The notes: generated by a model not told the origin, from the letters alone. A stretch of DNA of 64,000 nucleotides from Aphrocallistes beatrix (GCA_963281255.1 OY725500.1:2413184-2477183), one strand, 5' to 3'; positions 1 through 11,462 are shown, numbered from the stretch's first letter. Numbers and translations are program-made.

Positions 1-183
1 ACAGTTACATCCTTGACAGTGATAGAGTTGTTTGATTTAAATAGATATTCTTAATTATATTAGAAAATAGGTGTGTTCTCAGAGTTTGGTAGTCTGAAAA
101 AGTGTAGGTGTAGCTGCGTAAGGGGCGTGATAATTCACAGATTGGCCAAGGGGGGTATGGGGTCAAAAAGTTTAAGAACCCCT
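1..183. mobile_element. Probable end of a hAT-type miniature element (partial)
   Basis: The stretch ending at 183 reads gtttaagaacccctg. As a reverse complement it starts CAGGGGTTCTTAAAC, followed inward by a CCCC-rich strip, which is the look of many animal hAT miniature elements. The opposite end is not found in the first bases, so it may lie before the window. No coding potential. Confidence 0.35.
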
Positions 184-705
184 GGTTTAAGTAATCACTT
201 GCTTGCATATTTTAGAAGTTCCGGTAATATACACATTGAAATTCATAGAATTGTTGTGCTATATATTTCTTGTGGTTGTAATTTTATGCATTGTTTCTTC
301 GAACTGTTCTATTTTACTCTTTATTCGCACTAATTTATAGATCATTGATAATTCCGAATAAATAACTTTTAAGTGAACATTCTTTTTGATACTATTTGTC
401 TTAGCCATGACCTGCTATCAGGTGCATAGCCAGTCCAATATTTAATAGCCCCAATTCCATTCTATTCCTTAAGAGCGTTGTGGTACCCCATGCTAATTTG
501 TGAAATTAATAGCCACAGCTTCTGATGTTGCGCCATAAGCCGCATGTGCCGAACCTTGGCAATAACTCTGCCTACTACCCGTTAGAGAAGGTGTAACTTA
601 CGGATTTTGGACTAAGGATGCGGTATAAGATTTTTGAACCAACACACGGTCTGCCTAAAATCAGTAATCACGCTGAACCGAGGTTAGGAATATTCGATCA
701 GCATA

Positions 706-1690
706 TATAGGGTAGGTATAAGTTCTGTCCCAAGCATAATTGACTATATTTTTACGATCCTCATGATCAGCCATGTCCTTTATTTTCAAATTTAGAAGCG
801 CCACAACCTGGCATTTCTTAATGAAAGTACAATCCTGGTTCCGTAACATAGTATTAATTATGTCTCGAAATTAATTAGTCAGTAGATTAGATATTTTGTA
901 ATGATAGACTTATAATTATATAAGTAATTACATTTAACTTTATGTTATTCGATAGGATTAAACTGTTACAAAATAGTTTACGCGCTACATGGAAAGGCTC
1001 CGCGAGCCAACATTTGGGAAGTCCTGAACTAGACCTTGTAGGACAAAGTTTGTAAAAAAGTGTGTCTCGTGCCGCGGCTAAAATCGAGAATATGGGCCCA
1101 CTGCTTTCCAAATTATTTCTCTAGACTCCTTACATTCTAGAGAAATTTTGCTCAGACATTGCCATCAAACAAAAAAAGTTGTAGAGATTAATTAGATTCG
1201 GATCTAGAGATGTTGGCAATCATTTGGTTCTGATCTTTTGGTGATATGAAAAAATTTGTCATTTTGGGGTATTGTCAAAATTGACTTGATTTCAACTCGT
1301 CATTAATTGACAGCTTCTTCTATAGAATTAACTGTTTAATGAATTTCTTAGATAATTCAATTTTTAACAAAATATTTCGGGCATCAATCCATTCCCGAAT
1401 ATTGATGCTGAAGATATATTTGCGAAAGCAATTAACCCCGCCTATACCAGGAACGTGTAGCGTCATTTCCCGTTTAAGCCATTTTGGGTGGGGAAGCAAT
1501 ATATATTTGACTATAAATAGAAGAAAATAACAGGTAAAAGTAGCATTGACCCATATTCTCGATTTTAGCTTCGGGATCTGACACATTTTTTCTTCATAAC
1601 TTTGTCTTGTAAATTGTAGTTCAAGGCTCTAGATTGGATTAACTCTCACAAAATCATTCAGAATATTTCATCTACAATACAGTTAAACTC
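706..1690. repeat. Degraded copy of the CAGGGTGGC foldback family
   Basis: At 706 a degenerate left end (gggtaggtataagttctg) matches the ends of the 22464-24001 elements. The stretch 1030-1310 resembles their left-arm interior (AAAATCGAGAAT, a CCACTGCTTT-like segment). The stretch 1550-1690 resembles the right arm (ATTCTCGATTTTAGC, then GACACATTTTTTC). The copy is interrupted by a TTAA-type miniature element at 1436-1534. The right terminus is too eroded to place. Confidence 0.55.
1436..1534 (-). mobile_element. TTAA-flanked ~100-116 bp miniature element, copy 1 (piggyBac-like)
   Basis: TTAA (1432-1435) precedes ccccgcctataccagg, and the far end is aacagg followed by the degenerate flank taaa. 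On the minus strand the body contains tctatttatagt, ggcttaaacgggaaatgacg and a GCGGGG end shared with copies at 14767, 53009 and 54966. No coding capacity. TTAA flanks and CCC/GGG termini suggest mobilisation by a piggyBac-type transposase, which is inference. Confidence 0.6.
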
Positions 1691-2298
1691 TGATAAGACG
1701 TACCCCTTTGGGAATGAATTATAAGTACGTACTTACCGACTATACTACTTTGGAATATATATTATAGATGGATTTGGTTCAGAAAAATGAGACGTACTAA
1801 ACCGAAGAACGAATTATCCGAGTACTACTGTATTTAATCAATATAATGGCTACGATTATGGGAGTCATCGAAAAATATATGTTAAAAAATATATATCAAC
1901 TAATAGCTGTGACATTAACAAAAGGTACCCATCCATGGTGACCATATAATATTTTGATTTTTGAGCATGTTATATGAATCTCAGAACCCTTCCCTACACG
2001 TTGTTTTAATTAGTTTATTGATATGTCTCATATTTTTTTATTTATAAACGGTGAATCAATAGATTTCACATAATGTATCGACTTGAGAGTTATATCTAGT
2101 ATATAAACTATAATCTAATGTTTATGTAACCCAAACTTCAGAAAACTACAATACAATGTAGAATTTCAAACATTCTAGTACCAACGTGGGTCCAGTGTTG
2201 CGACAAGACTGATTACTTGACTACATATCAAATTGCTTCCCTTAGTTACATGAATGAAAGAGAGTCGTAGTATTTGCAAATACATTTTAAATGCAGCA

Positions 2299-2860
2299 GA
2301 AAAGACTCCCACATGCCAAAAATCAGCCTTCTGTGCCAGGCAGTTTCTTCAATCAATTCGTTGGATATATATATATATATATATATACAAGCGCTTCGGT
2401 TAATTGCTGCGCAACTGGCGGACACTTTGTGTCCGCCATAGGCGCCGGGTCTTCTGGGCGCCTGGGGTCACAGTGATCAATTAAAAGGGAGATAACATCT
2501 CTAAATACGTCTGTCCTACTGTTATAATCGATATCGCACGAAAAATCACCAAATTTGTCAATTATAAAAATTCTGATGCATCATAACAGAGTGATGAGTC
2601 ACCATGTTTTGTCATATGTGAAATATATTAATATACTCATTCTATTAAAATTTCAGCTTGCTATCACCTAAAATGCCTGAGTTCTAGTGAAAACTGAAAT
2701 TTCTAATTATAAAAGAGTGACAATGACGTCATAATTCTATGATGAGTCGAAATTTTCGTCTGAACTCAGAACTTACTGAAGCCACAGCCAAAATACTCCC
2801 ACATGCCAAAAATCAGCTTCTGGGCGTGACTGTTTCTCCAATCCATTCGTTACAGATAGA
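2299..2860 (-). repeat. CG-hairpin/CRE miniature element, copies 1 (tail) and 2
   Basis: A short reverse-oriented tail (2299-2365) with the family's cacatgccaaaaatcagcc segment is followed by an AT microsatellite and a near-complete reverse copy from 2388. That copy has the GC hairpin GGCGGACACTTTGTGTCCGCC, an ATCGATATCGCACGAAAAAT box, TGAGTCA, TGACGTCA and the closing TTCGTTACAGATA. It lacks the outer TIR. Confidence 0.75.
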
Positions 2861-2867
2861 TATATAA

Positions 2868-2869
<2 letters not shown>

Positions 2870-2911
<42 letters not shown>

Positions 2912-2948
2912 TATATATAGTATATATAGTATATATATATATATATAA
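2870..2948. repeat. (AT)n / TATA-rich microsatellite
   Basis: A nearly pure AT and ATATAGT run lies between two copies of the hairpin element. Such runs occupy a fixed place inside this element family, so it is probably part of the element. Apparent Tyr-Ile ORFs here are artefacts of the repeat. Confidence 0.85.
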
Positions 2949-3574
2949 TACAAGCGCGCTTCGCTTGATTCCGCTGCGATGCTGGCTGGAAGCACCCTTT
3001 GGGTACCTTTCCTCACAATGATTAATTATGAGGTAGATATCATCTCTAAATATTTGTGTCTTACTGTTATAATCGATATCACTCGAAAAATCATCAAATT
3101 TGTCAGTTTTCAAATTTTTGATGCGTAATTATGACGTCATAACAGAGTGATGAGTCATCATTCTCTGATGAACGTTTAAGGATATTTGAGAGATATTAAT
3201 CGAAAATGTCGACTCATTATAGAAATATGACGTCATTGTTGCCTTTTTTATAATTAGAAATTTTAGTTTTTCGACCATAAGCTGCTTTTAGTGATAGAAG
3301 GCTGAAATTTTAATATAATGTGTATATTAATATATCTCACATATGATGCAACTATCATCAAAAAATGATGGCTCATCGCTGTTATGACGCTATCATTACG
3401 CATCAAATTTTAAAAATTGACAAATTTGGTGATTTTTCGTGCGATATCGATTAGAGCAGTAAGATAGACGTATTTAGGGATGCTATCTCCCATATGATTG
3501 ATCATTGTGAATCCAGGCGCCCAAAGGGCTTCTCCGGCGGACAGAAAGTGTCCAGCATCCGCTCAGCGCTTGTA
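2949..3574. repeat. CG-hairpin/CRE element, composite inverted copy 3
   Basis: A reverse half (2949-3171, from CAAGCGCGCTTCGCTTG to TGAGTCATCATT) meets a forward half (3202-3574, from ATGTCGACTCATTATAG to the CG block). The two halves form a large imperfect inverted repeat around 3170-3200. TGACGTCA is present in each half. Confidence 0.65.
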
Positions 3575-3576
3575 CA

Positions 3577-4173
3577 TCCTTACTATTAAAACCCGATTAA
3601 TGTGTATATATGTGTATATCTATATATATCTATATATCTATATCTCTGTAAGAATTGATTGAAGAAACTGCCGGGCGCAGAAGGCTGATTTTTGGCATGT
3701 GGGAGTTTTTTGGCTATGGCTCCAGTAAGTTCTGAATTCAGAGCAAAATGTCGACTCATCATGGAATTATGACGTCATTGTCACATTTTTAAAAGTTAAG
3801 CAACACAGTTATTCGGGCATAACTCAGCCATTATAGGAGATAGAAGGCTGAAATTTTAATAGATTATGTATACTAACATAGCTCACATATGATGCAACTA
3901 TCTTCAAAAAATGATGGCTCATCACTTTGTTATGACGTCATCATTACGCATCAAAAATTTTAAAATTGACAAATTTGGTGATTTTTCGAGTGATCTCGAA
4001 TATCGCAGTAGGACAGACATATTTAGAGATACTTTCTCCCTTATAATTAACCAATGTGACCCCAAGCAACCGAAGGGAGCCTCCGGCGGAAACAAAGTGT
4101 CCGCCATTCCGGCAGCGCAAGCATGCGAAGCGCGCTTGTATTATATACATATAAATGAGTTTTAATAGTAAGC
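3577..4173 (+). repeat. CG-hairpin/CRE miniature element, near full-length copy 4
   Basis: The left end tccttactattaaaac (3577) and the right end gagttttaatagtaag (to 4172) are inverted relative to each other, so the unit has terminal inverted repeats. In between are a TA-rich run, a conserved TGATTGAAGAAACTGCC segment, two TGACGTCA palindromes, and the CG block with a GTGTCCGCC hairpin and AAGCGCGCTTGTA. About 597 bp. No gene. A 2.5-kb element is inserted at its right edge. Confidence 0.75.
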
Positions 4174-4494
4174 CATAGCATTCTATACACTAAGGCAATG
4201 GTGCTGATTAGTGGACTTGGACTAGGGATTGGTTAGATCAGTCAAATTTGATTTCCTAAAATGGTTCGATTATGCTGGTATATAGCTTCATTATATACTA
4301 ATCGTTTTCATCGATTCTACATCGATTTACATCAAACTGGTTTGAGGATAACACTGTAGAGAATTTGTGGTTAAACTAATTTAAACCAACCACATTACTT
4401 AATTACAATAACATACTACTTATCTGTATTGTTTGAAAATCAACCACATTAATTATATATTTATTTACTACCTTGTTGTAAAGTTCTACAAATC

Positions 4495-5117
4495 ACTGTC
4501 TTTTCATATATGTATAAATCAAACTCAATCTGAAACACTCCTGACTGCTCATACGTATCAAATTATTATTACTCTTTCGAACGACAATCTCATGTCCAGG
4601 CTGCAAAATTATAGAAGTCAAGCAGAATCTACCTCTGAAAATCTGAAACTGAAGAATGGTTTAGAGCAATTCCACGCCCACTAAAGGACTGCAAACACGC
4701 AAATGAGAGTAAGTTTCTATAATTATGTTTCATTTGCTGATTGTAGATTTACACTTCTACTCACCGTTTAGGTATGTGTACATCATTTCAAACCAGATGG
4801 CATCGAGATTTGAGAGAACCATTACCTACAATGACGGGCTTCGCACTGTTACAGTTTCCAGAGATAGAATAGCTCTTAATAAACTGCAGTACCCAACCCA
4901 GTACATTCCCCAACCTTCTTATCTATGTGAAACCAATTCCAAGCTAAGAGACTATCTTTGGATCACAAAGAACGTTTGCTGATGGAATCTGCCTACTCTA
5001 AGAGCATTACTGACAACGAAGAAAAAGTAGATAAGTTCTTAGTTAGTTCATTTCCAGATCTTCTTTCTAAACCTAATTTAATCGACCTACGAAACGGCTG
5101 GATAGCTCATGTGTAGC
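4495..5117 (+). pseudogene. Unrecognised gene-like segment inside the 2.5-kb element
   Basis: Two stretches look coding: 4555-4683 (polar, with SRLQNYRSQAESTSENLKL) and 4798-5117, which starts MASRFERTITYNDGLRTV and includes RDRIALNKLQYP and ETNSKLRD. A +1 shift near 4945 is needed to continue into LSLDHKERLLMESAYSKSIT and on to a TAG at 5115-5117. A GTAAG donor-like site near 4708 and a short intron-like stretch lie between the parts. Composition is polar and serine-, arginine- and tyrosine-rich, unlike a transposase. I do not recognise the protein. It may be host gene sequence captured by the transposon, or an eroded transposon gene. Confidence 0.35.
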
Positions 5118-5635
5118 AACTCTTATTTTTTATTGAGATAGTTATTTCAGAAACCGGACCTGTCATGACCGATCCATGTCAATTAACGATGAATTATTTA
5201 TCAAAGCATTTGAAAATAAAAACGTCACAATTCCGACCTCGTGAATTTCTATAAATGACACTCGCCAAGTTGAGACCATCCCCAATGAGGTTGATAAGTA
5301 TTTACCAATATTTCAACTTAATAGCTCTTAAACTGAATGTTCTATTCAAAATCATGTAAAACTTGCCATCCATCACCTCGAGAGTGCATTTAATTAAGCT
5401 TATTGACTCATCAGACCTATACATAGGTGAAATACGTTTTAACAGTGAATCTTTGAATATCTCATTCCACTGTTTTCGGCGCCATCGACAGTCCAAGTGA
5501 TCCCCCACAATTATATTTCCAACCATTGTTCGTCCAATTCCGTTAGGGTCTAGCTCCGCGGTTGATATATTTCCAATTATAACTAAAACAATGAGTGATA
5601 TCGAGAGTTGCTATCTATTTGTTGAGGCTCTACAG

Positions 5636-5829
5636 CAGTGGTTCTGAACCTTTTCAGTCAGTGTATCCCTGGGTGCGAAAATGAGGTTTCACGTACCCCT
5701 CTAATTTTTGTTTTATTTTGTTTGTTGGTTTGGTTTGGGATGAACTGCATGAATATATTGCTTAATTTAAAAAAATTACCGCATGTACCCCCTGGGGGTG
5801 CTACGCGTACCCCAGGTTCAGAACCGCTG
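5636..5829. mobile_element. hAT-type miniature element (194 bp)
   Basis: It starts CAGTGGTTCTGAACCTTTTC and ends AGGTTCAGAACCGCTG, an inverted pair typical of animal hAT elements. Flanks CTCTACAG (5628-5635) and CTTTACAG (5830-5837) form an 8-bp duplication with one mismatch, fitting the hAT target consensus. The right duplication overlaps the start of the next miniature element. Non-coding. Confidence 0.85.
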
Positions 5830-5834
5830 CTTTA

Positions 5835-6111
5835 CAGGGTGTTTCAAAAGTCTTGGCCCCTTGAACATTTTAACTTATATACTACATACAAGACATGCTG
5901 AATTCCATTCATTCTGAATTTCATTTGCCAATATAATCACCTTTCAATTCTAGTACATACTTTCCTAATTCGATTTGGCATACTACTCACTAAATTATCT
6001 AATAATGATTTCGATATTATTATTTTAGCGGCCCGATTGATAATTTTTTGATTTCTTAGTTTGTTTTCGTGGCTGTATTAGAAGCGGTACCAAGACATTT
6101 GAAACACCCTG
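5835..6111. mobile_element. Tc1-type miniature element (277 bp)
   Basis: It is flanked by TA (5833-5834, 6112-6113). The ends CAGGGTGTTTCAAAAGTCTT and its inverse (caagacatttgaaacaccctg) are terminal inverted repeats. They differ little from the ends of the Tc1-like element at 7624-8994 (CAGTGTGTTTCAAAAGTATT), so it is probably a non-autonomous relative. No coding sequence. Confidence 0.85.
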
Positions 6112-6741
6112 TATGTACTGATAATTATCTATACCCATTACAAATATTATTTCGAACCAAAGTTGGTGCCTAATTATTGTATTATATTCTTATAGATAAA
6201 TCCTCCGACATGATCTATCACTCCTGAATCTACAACCGTCTGAATGAATTCTCTACTTTATCATTACCATTAGCATTTATCGACGAACTCCACTAACGGC
6301 TGCAATGACACTTATTCGAGGCATCGGAATTACATTCTACCCCTATCATCATATCTCGCTTCTACTCAACTTTCTCATTTTAACTGTGAATCACATGTTA
6401 CCAATTATACTACTTATTTGTGCTTGATTATTTAGGAATTTACTTATTACATGTCCACTATGTATAAAATTATCTCCAGACCATTCATGTTTCATAAAAG
6501 GGAAGTAGGTTATTCATTATTTACTTAATATGGGTAGTCACAGCAAATTAACAATTGCATTAGAATTTTGAAATCAAGGTAAACTAACTGATCTAACCAA
6601 TCCCTAGTCCAAGTCCACTAATCAACACCATTGCCTTAGTGTATAGAATGCTATGAGTAAGCATATACACAAACATTAATCGAGTTTTAATATTTATCTT
6701 GTACAATGTTTCCATAAAGTTAATTCGGACTTTTCTTTTAG

Positions 6742-6827
6742 ATATTTGCTAGAAGATCAATTGAGAGGACCTTCAAGTGTTGAGGGCTATATAAGGGCTT
6801 TGCGGTCAGGGTGTAGATGTGTAGAAA
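6742..6827 (+). CDS. PLCD: Phospholipase C (delta-like) exon, X domain, first exon seen
   Basis: An 86-base exon sits between a polypyrimidine acceptor (ttttcttttag, ending 6741) and a strong donor (gtaagt at 6828). Read with one leading base it gives 28 codons starting [12 protein letters not shown] and ending [10 protein letters not shown]. This is the region just after the catalytic SHNT motif of the PI-PLC X domain; in the family the Glu of CRCVE and the Asp two residues later bind the catalytic calcium. The trailing base joins the next exon to make Ile (CVEID). Phospholipase C hydrolyses PIP2 to IP3 and diacylglycerol at the plasma membrane. The exon carrying SHNT must lie upstream and was not found. 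A 2.5-kb transposon ends only 86 bases before it. No stop or frameshift is present. Confidence 0.93.
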
Positions 6828-7623
6828 GTAAGTATTTATTGCTTATTTTTGAGTTTTGCTGCTTATTTGATCCAATTTCAGTAGTAGGATGAGTCACGGT
6901 AACAATTTGTTTAATCGAGATCATTTTGATTACTACCCGTATATTCCTATCGCATCTTGAAGTTTGGCAACTTTTTATATTTTTACCATGTCTCGATTTT
7001 AACACGATAAAGTGATGCAGAAAGACGAATATATAATGCCATTCTCCTGATGTACATATATAGTATTGTAGCTGCATGTTAGTATCATTTACTATTTTAT
7101 TCGAGTTGAAGAGATCTTTCTAGGCACTAACCCGGTTTTGTCCCAATGGTGAAGACTTTTATTTTATCTTCAATTTTAATTTTTTTAATTGTCACTTTAG
7201 AGTTATTTTTCTTTATTTATGTACTATACTCCTTTATTGTTCAATAATTTCATTTCATCCATTGATGGCGTTATATTTGATGTAAACCGTTGACAACCGA
7301 AGCCAGGTTAAAATTTTGCCAATAGATCCATTTGCAACTTATGATCTTTTTGTTGTTTTAGCTGGAGAAGAAAATGGTTGGAAAATATTTTTCCTAAGGA
7401 TGCCTTTTTGAAATTTTTATTAGGAATTTTGCTTTCAAACAAGAGTCATTGGGCATAAATTTTAGAGGAACAAGTATTCTACTGATGACTTTCATTGTGG
7501 TTTATGTTTGATTCCCCTGAGGATGTTTTTATATACGCTTCATTCAAATCAAATTCTTTCATCTCGGCTATGCCAGTAAACTGAATTGTTCCATTTTCAA
7601 ATGTGATAATTCTATGATAGATA

Positions 7624-8994
7624 CAGTGTGTTTCAAAAGTATTGGCAGTCAATGATAGTAACATGAATCGTGTGCCTATTGAATTCGATGTAGTTTTCAA
7701 TCATTGTTTCACTTGAAATTTTATGCAATGATATTTCTCATGACTTTTATCAGTTCAATTGAATTTTTTATATACCAATTGAGTAGATACTCCATCAACC
7801 AAAAGAGTGTCTACTAAAAAGTACAATTTGGATTTTTCAGCTCGCCGAAGCTGATCACTTGAGTATAATTGACATGTTTTTAGAACATTCACCTTTATTA
7901 AGCCTTAGAATGACTCAATTAGAAGGTAAAAACTCTAATCAATGCAGGAATCACATCCCCAACTGAAATTTCTCGAAGAACGCGGATACCGATAAGAACA
8001 GTTTTTCGCATAAAATCTATGGTTCGTGAGGGGAAAAGCTTACAACACAAGAATGTTAGTGGACGGCCGAGGGTTATTACATATTCACAAAAACAATCAA
8101 TTATAAGAACTTTAAATTGTTATCCGAAGATGTCCACACGTTCTCTCCACGCAAACCTTTCATCGAAGCTCACAGATACCCCATCCAAGTCGACTGTCTA
8201 TCGAGCGACTCGCGCGTGTGGATTTGACTTTAGATCCCCTGTTATTGGACCATTCATTACCGATGAAACTGCAAAAAAGAGAGTTGAATGGTGTAAAATT
8301 CATAAAAAGAGGGAATGGGCAAATGTTTTCTTCACCGATGAATGCTCTATCTGGTTAAATAGAGGGACTGAGGAATATGGACCAAGTCTCAAGAAAATCC
8401 AATTTCAAAGGTTCAAAGACATACGCCGAAGCTACATGTATGGGGGAGTATTTCATCCAGAGGTACCACAATTCTAAAGATTTTTTTGTTAATTTTACTT
8501 CTAAGATGTATATTGATATGCTGAATGAATTCCTAATCGAAACTGCTAATGTTTACTATCCAGATGGCTGGACTCTCCAAGAGGACAATTCACCAATTCA
8601 TCGATCCAAGCTCAGTAAATTATGGAAAGAGAGCCAAAATCTTCAATTATTAGAGTGGCCAGCTTATTCGCATGATTTAAATCCTATTGAAAACATCTGG
8701 GGCGTTCTTAAGCAGAGGCTATCCAAGAGATGTTTCAATAATTTGCAAAATTTAGGAACTGCTATCCTTACAGAGTGGGAAACATTTACCCCGATTTTCT
8801 TAGAAATTTCGTGTATTCTATGCCTAAACGCCTGAAAATGTGCATAAAGTCGAAAGGGAAAAAGATAAATATTGATTTATCGCACATTGTTACATTATTG
8901 TATCATTACTATTATGCAATTTTTAGAAACTGCGTTATCAATTCTGGTTTCGAAATACTAGTGTTTAGATTTACTGCCGATACATAACACACTG
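7624..8994 (+). mobile_element. Tc1-like transposon (1371 bp)
   Basis: TA flanks (7622-7623, 8995-8996) bracket ends CAGTGTGTTTCAAAAGTATT and an imperfect inverse (gccgatacataacacactg). The element contains one damaged transposase gene. It sits in the intron between the first two PLC exons seen. Confidence 0.85.
7912..8868 (+). pseudogene. Tc1-like DD34E transposase, frameshifted
   Basis: Cut-and-paste transposase. A helix-turn-helix region starts near 7912 (MTQLEG, shift, then AGITSPTEISRRTRIPIRTV) and leads into 8019 onward (GRPRVITYSQKQSI). The catalytic Asp is in VFFTDECS, the second in LQEDNSPIH (near 8585), the Glu in DLNPIENIWG (near 8690), with 34 residues between the last two. The frame changes near 7940, at ~8370-8470, and again near 8775 to finish YSMPKRLKMCIKSKGKK. 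All three catalytic residues survive, but with at least three frameshifts it should not make an active protein. Terminal repeats are still recognisable, so trans-mobilisation is conceivable. Confidence 0.88.
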
Positions 8995-9472
8995 TATATC
9001 CCATATGTGGTTGTGGCATCATTTTCTGTTGTTATAAGCATATTTGTTAGCTTTTTTAGTGATGCGTCCTAATGATGTATAACTTAATGATTACTCATGA
9101 TTTCTATCATTTTTTTCAATAATCAGTGGAATTTATGTTTATATTTGATAAAGTTTCTACTTTCTTGAATGTATAAAGTTATACTTGGCGAAGTGAAATT
9201 CCGAATTATGATAAAGGTGAACATGACGTTGAAATAACAATACCGTTCTAAATTCATCATTCCATATAGAATATTCTCCTTGTTATTTTTTTATTTAGCC
9301 AATATTAGTTGCTTTTTATTTTAATTTATGTTTAGTTTAGATATCTTTAATTCTAAATAATTGAACAACATATATTGCCAGCATGGATTATATATTTGAA
9401 AACTTACATTAACCTTTGAGTAAATTCAGAATGAATCAAATTGTTTTACTTTACATTTGTTACTTCTTTTAG

Positions 9473-9593
9473 TCGATGTTTGGAATGGCCCTCAAGGATT
9501 TCCCATTGTATACCATGGGCATACTCTTACCAGTAAGATTCAATTGGAGGATGTTTTAAATGCAATTAATCAGCATGCATTCGCAACTTCACC
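9473..9593 (+). CDS. PLCD: Phospholipase C (delta-like) exon, X domain with second catalytic His
   Basis: The exon is bounded by acceptor tacttcttttag (ending 9472) and donor gtgagt (9594). Two leading bases complete the Ile codon of the previous exon, followed by 39 codons beginning [20 protein letters not shown] and two trailing bases. The YHGHT motif corresponds to the second catalytic histidine of PI-PLC (His356 in rat PLC-delta1), and the N-terminal D-x-W matches LDCWDG. The last residues AFATSP join the next exon to read SPYPVI, as in the family. Phase matching on both sides makes the splice sites secure. The exon lies 2.6 kb after the previous one, with a Tc1-like transposon (7624-8994) in between. 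Confidence 0.95.
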
Positions 9594-9904
9594 GTGAGTA
9601 ATTGGTATCCTATATTTCATAAATAATTTAATATTAAATTGATATTGGTTGTTAAACTACTGCGGGCATCTTTAAAAAATGATAGTTTGTAGTCTGTATT
9701 TAATTACTACTATCATGTACGCGTATAGTGGTTAAAATTTGTGATGTGGCATAAACTGGCACTGATTAATAATTACGAATAGTTAATAGTGAGTGATTAA
9801 TTATAAAAATTCAATTGGCTAGAATCTGATTAGCTATATCTCTTACATTTTATTAGTTGTCCTCTCATTGATATATAAATTTTACACAATTTTGCATTTG
9901 AATT

Positions 9905-9938
9905 AAAGTGTTCAGATACTTTTGTCCCCTGGGTGTAT
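9905..9938. repeat. Solo end of a Tc1-type element
   Basis: The stretch GTTCAGATACTTTTGTCCCC, followed by tgggtgta, resembles the inverse of the ends of the 9969 and 39350 miniature elements (GGACAAAAGTATT core). No partner end is evident nearby. Confidence 0.35.
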
Positions 9939-9968
9939 ATTTTGAATCTATTTTTAACTATAAATATA

Positions 9969-10451
9969 CACTAAGCGGACAAAAGTATTTCAACACTTGA
10001 TTCTTTCCCATACAAATAATACTAAAATGGGTCTCTTCATGAAGAGGGTTACTTCTAAACGGTATGTGATACAGCTAATCGGATTCCAGATTCGAATAAT
10101 ACGCATTCAAATTAGTCACAGGTTAATTTTTCTAATTAATCATTCATTCCTAACTTTTTATAATTATCAATCAGTGCCACCTTATGCCACATACACCCAT
10201 TTTGACCACTATATACATGATGGCAATGAATTACCTATGGTGGCTCAGGCTGATAAGATTGTTCATTGAATTGGGTAATTTATTGGTTATGTTCAACTAT
10301 TACTAATTCGAATGTGTAGATTTCGAATCTGAAATCAGATTTTTAGTATCTCTTTGAATTTGAACATATTACCCTGCCCATGAAATACTCCGATTTAGTA
10401 TTATTTGTATGCGAAAGAATCAAGTGTTGAAATACTTTTGTCCGCTCAGTG
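9969..10451. mobile_element. Miniature element with ~58-bp TIRs (483 bp)
   Basis: TA flanks at 9967-9968 and 10452-10453. The left end CACTAAGCGGACAAAAGTAT and the right end (its inverse, closing at GTCCGCTCAGTG) pair almost perfectly for ~58 bases. The centre has no convincing gene. The GGACAAAAGTATT core of the ends is shared with the 39350 and 63500 elements. Class: Tc1/mariner superfamily, non-autonomous. Confidence 0.85.
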
Positions 10452-10789
10452 TATATATGAGTTTCACTTATTATTTGCTCAATTTGACATTTTTAACACC
10501 CTCTACTGACATGATAAATTTTATTTATGAATACTCGAAGGCGAATGTTTCAAATGCTTCATATTATTCTGTTTTTATGCCGTTGTAAATGTAATCCTAT
10601 TTACAAAAGCTACTACAAGTGGTATTTTTATTAAAGGTTTCTTAAATTTTAAATTATTGTGTAAATTTTTGCTAGAACTTGAATTAATTTACATTGATCT
10701 AGATAGGTCCCAATAGCAGTCAGCAGTCACGAAAAACTCATACAATCGAAACCGGGTTTTTTACTATTTCTTTTCATATCAATATATTA

Positions 10790-10905
10790 AGAATAAACCG
10801 ATAGTAGGGATAAACTAATGTAGGGATAAACCGAAGTAAGAATAGACCGATAGTACGAAAAACCGATAGTAAGGATAAACCGATGTAAGGCTAAACCGTA
10901 CTATA
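10790..10905. repeat. Minisatellite, ~16-bp unit (GATAAACCGATAGTAAG-like)
   Basis: Seven or so diverged units such as ggataaaccgatagtaa, ggataaaccgaagtaag and ggctaaaccgtacta abut the left end of the next hairpin element. The unit contains AGTAAGGAT, the same string as that element family's terminus, so the array may derive from the TIR. Confidence 0.6.
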
Positions 10906-10909
10906 ATAA

Positions 10910-11401
10910 TAACAAGCGCGCTTCGCTTGCTTGCGCTGCGCGGCTGGCGGACACTTTGTGTCCGCCGGAAGCTCCCTTCGGTCGCCTGGGGTCCCATTGG
11001 TTAAATATAAGGGAGATAACATCTATAAATAAGTCTGTCCTACTGTTATAATCGATATCGCACGAAAAATCTCCAAATTTATCAATTTTAAAATTTTTGA
11101 TGAGTAATGATGACGTCATAACAAAATGATGAGTCATCATTTTTTGATGATAGCTGCATCATATGTGAGATATGTTAGTATACAGATTCTATTGAAATTT
11201 CAGCCTTCTATCTCCTATAATGGCTGAGTTATGCTCGAATAACTGTGTTGCTTAACTTTTTAAAATGTGACAATGACGTCATAATTCAATGATGATTTGA
11301 CATTTTACTCTGAGCTCAGAACTTACTGGAGCCATAGCCAAAAGAGTCCCACATGCCAAAAATTAGCTTTCTATGACCGGCAGTTTCTTCAATCAATTCG
11401 T

Positions 11402-11462
<61 letters not shown>

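Larger units (their letters stand above)
4174..6655. mobile_element. 2.5-kb element with ~78-bp TIRs and 7-bp target duplication (P-like)
   Basis: The left end (4174) starts CATAGCATTCTATACACTAA; the right end (to 6655) is its inverse, and the match runs ~78 bases inward with few differences. Both sides carry AGTAAGC (4167-4173 and 6656-6662), a 7-bp duplication. A terminus starting CA with a 7-8 bp duplication fits the P superfamily, known from Drosophila P and vertebrate relatives; that assignment is inference. The interior has no recognisable transposase; it holds a gene-like segment (4495-5117), a hAT miniature element (5636-5829) and a Tc1-type miniature element (5835-6111). It lies in the PLC gene, 86 bases before an exon. 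Confidence 0.75.

Noticed and set aside
2870..2948. Tyr-Ile-rich reading frames through AT microsatellites (also 11404-11460, 26700-26790)
   Set aside because: They are translations of simple repeats inside miniature elements, with no independent coding evidence.
3911..4165. Small open frames inside the hairpin element (e.g. FKIDKFGDFSSD-like, seen in several copies)
   Set aside because: Frames are open by chance on both strands of the same repeat, differ in length between copies, and show no start-site or codon conservation.
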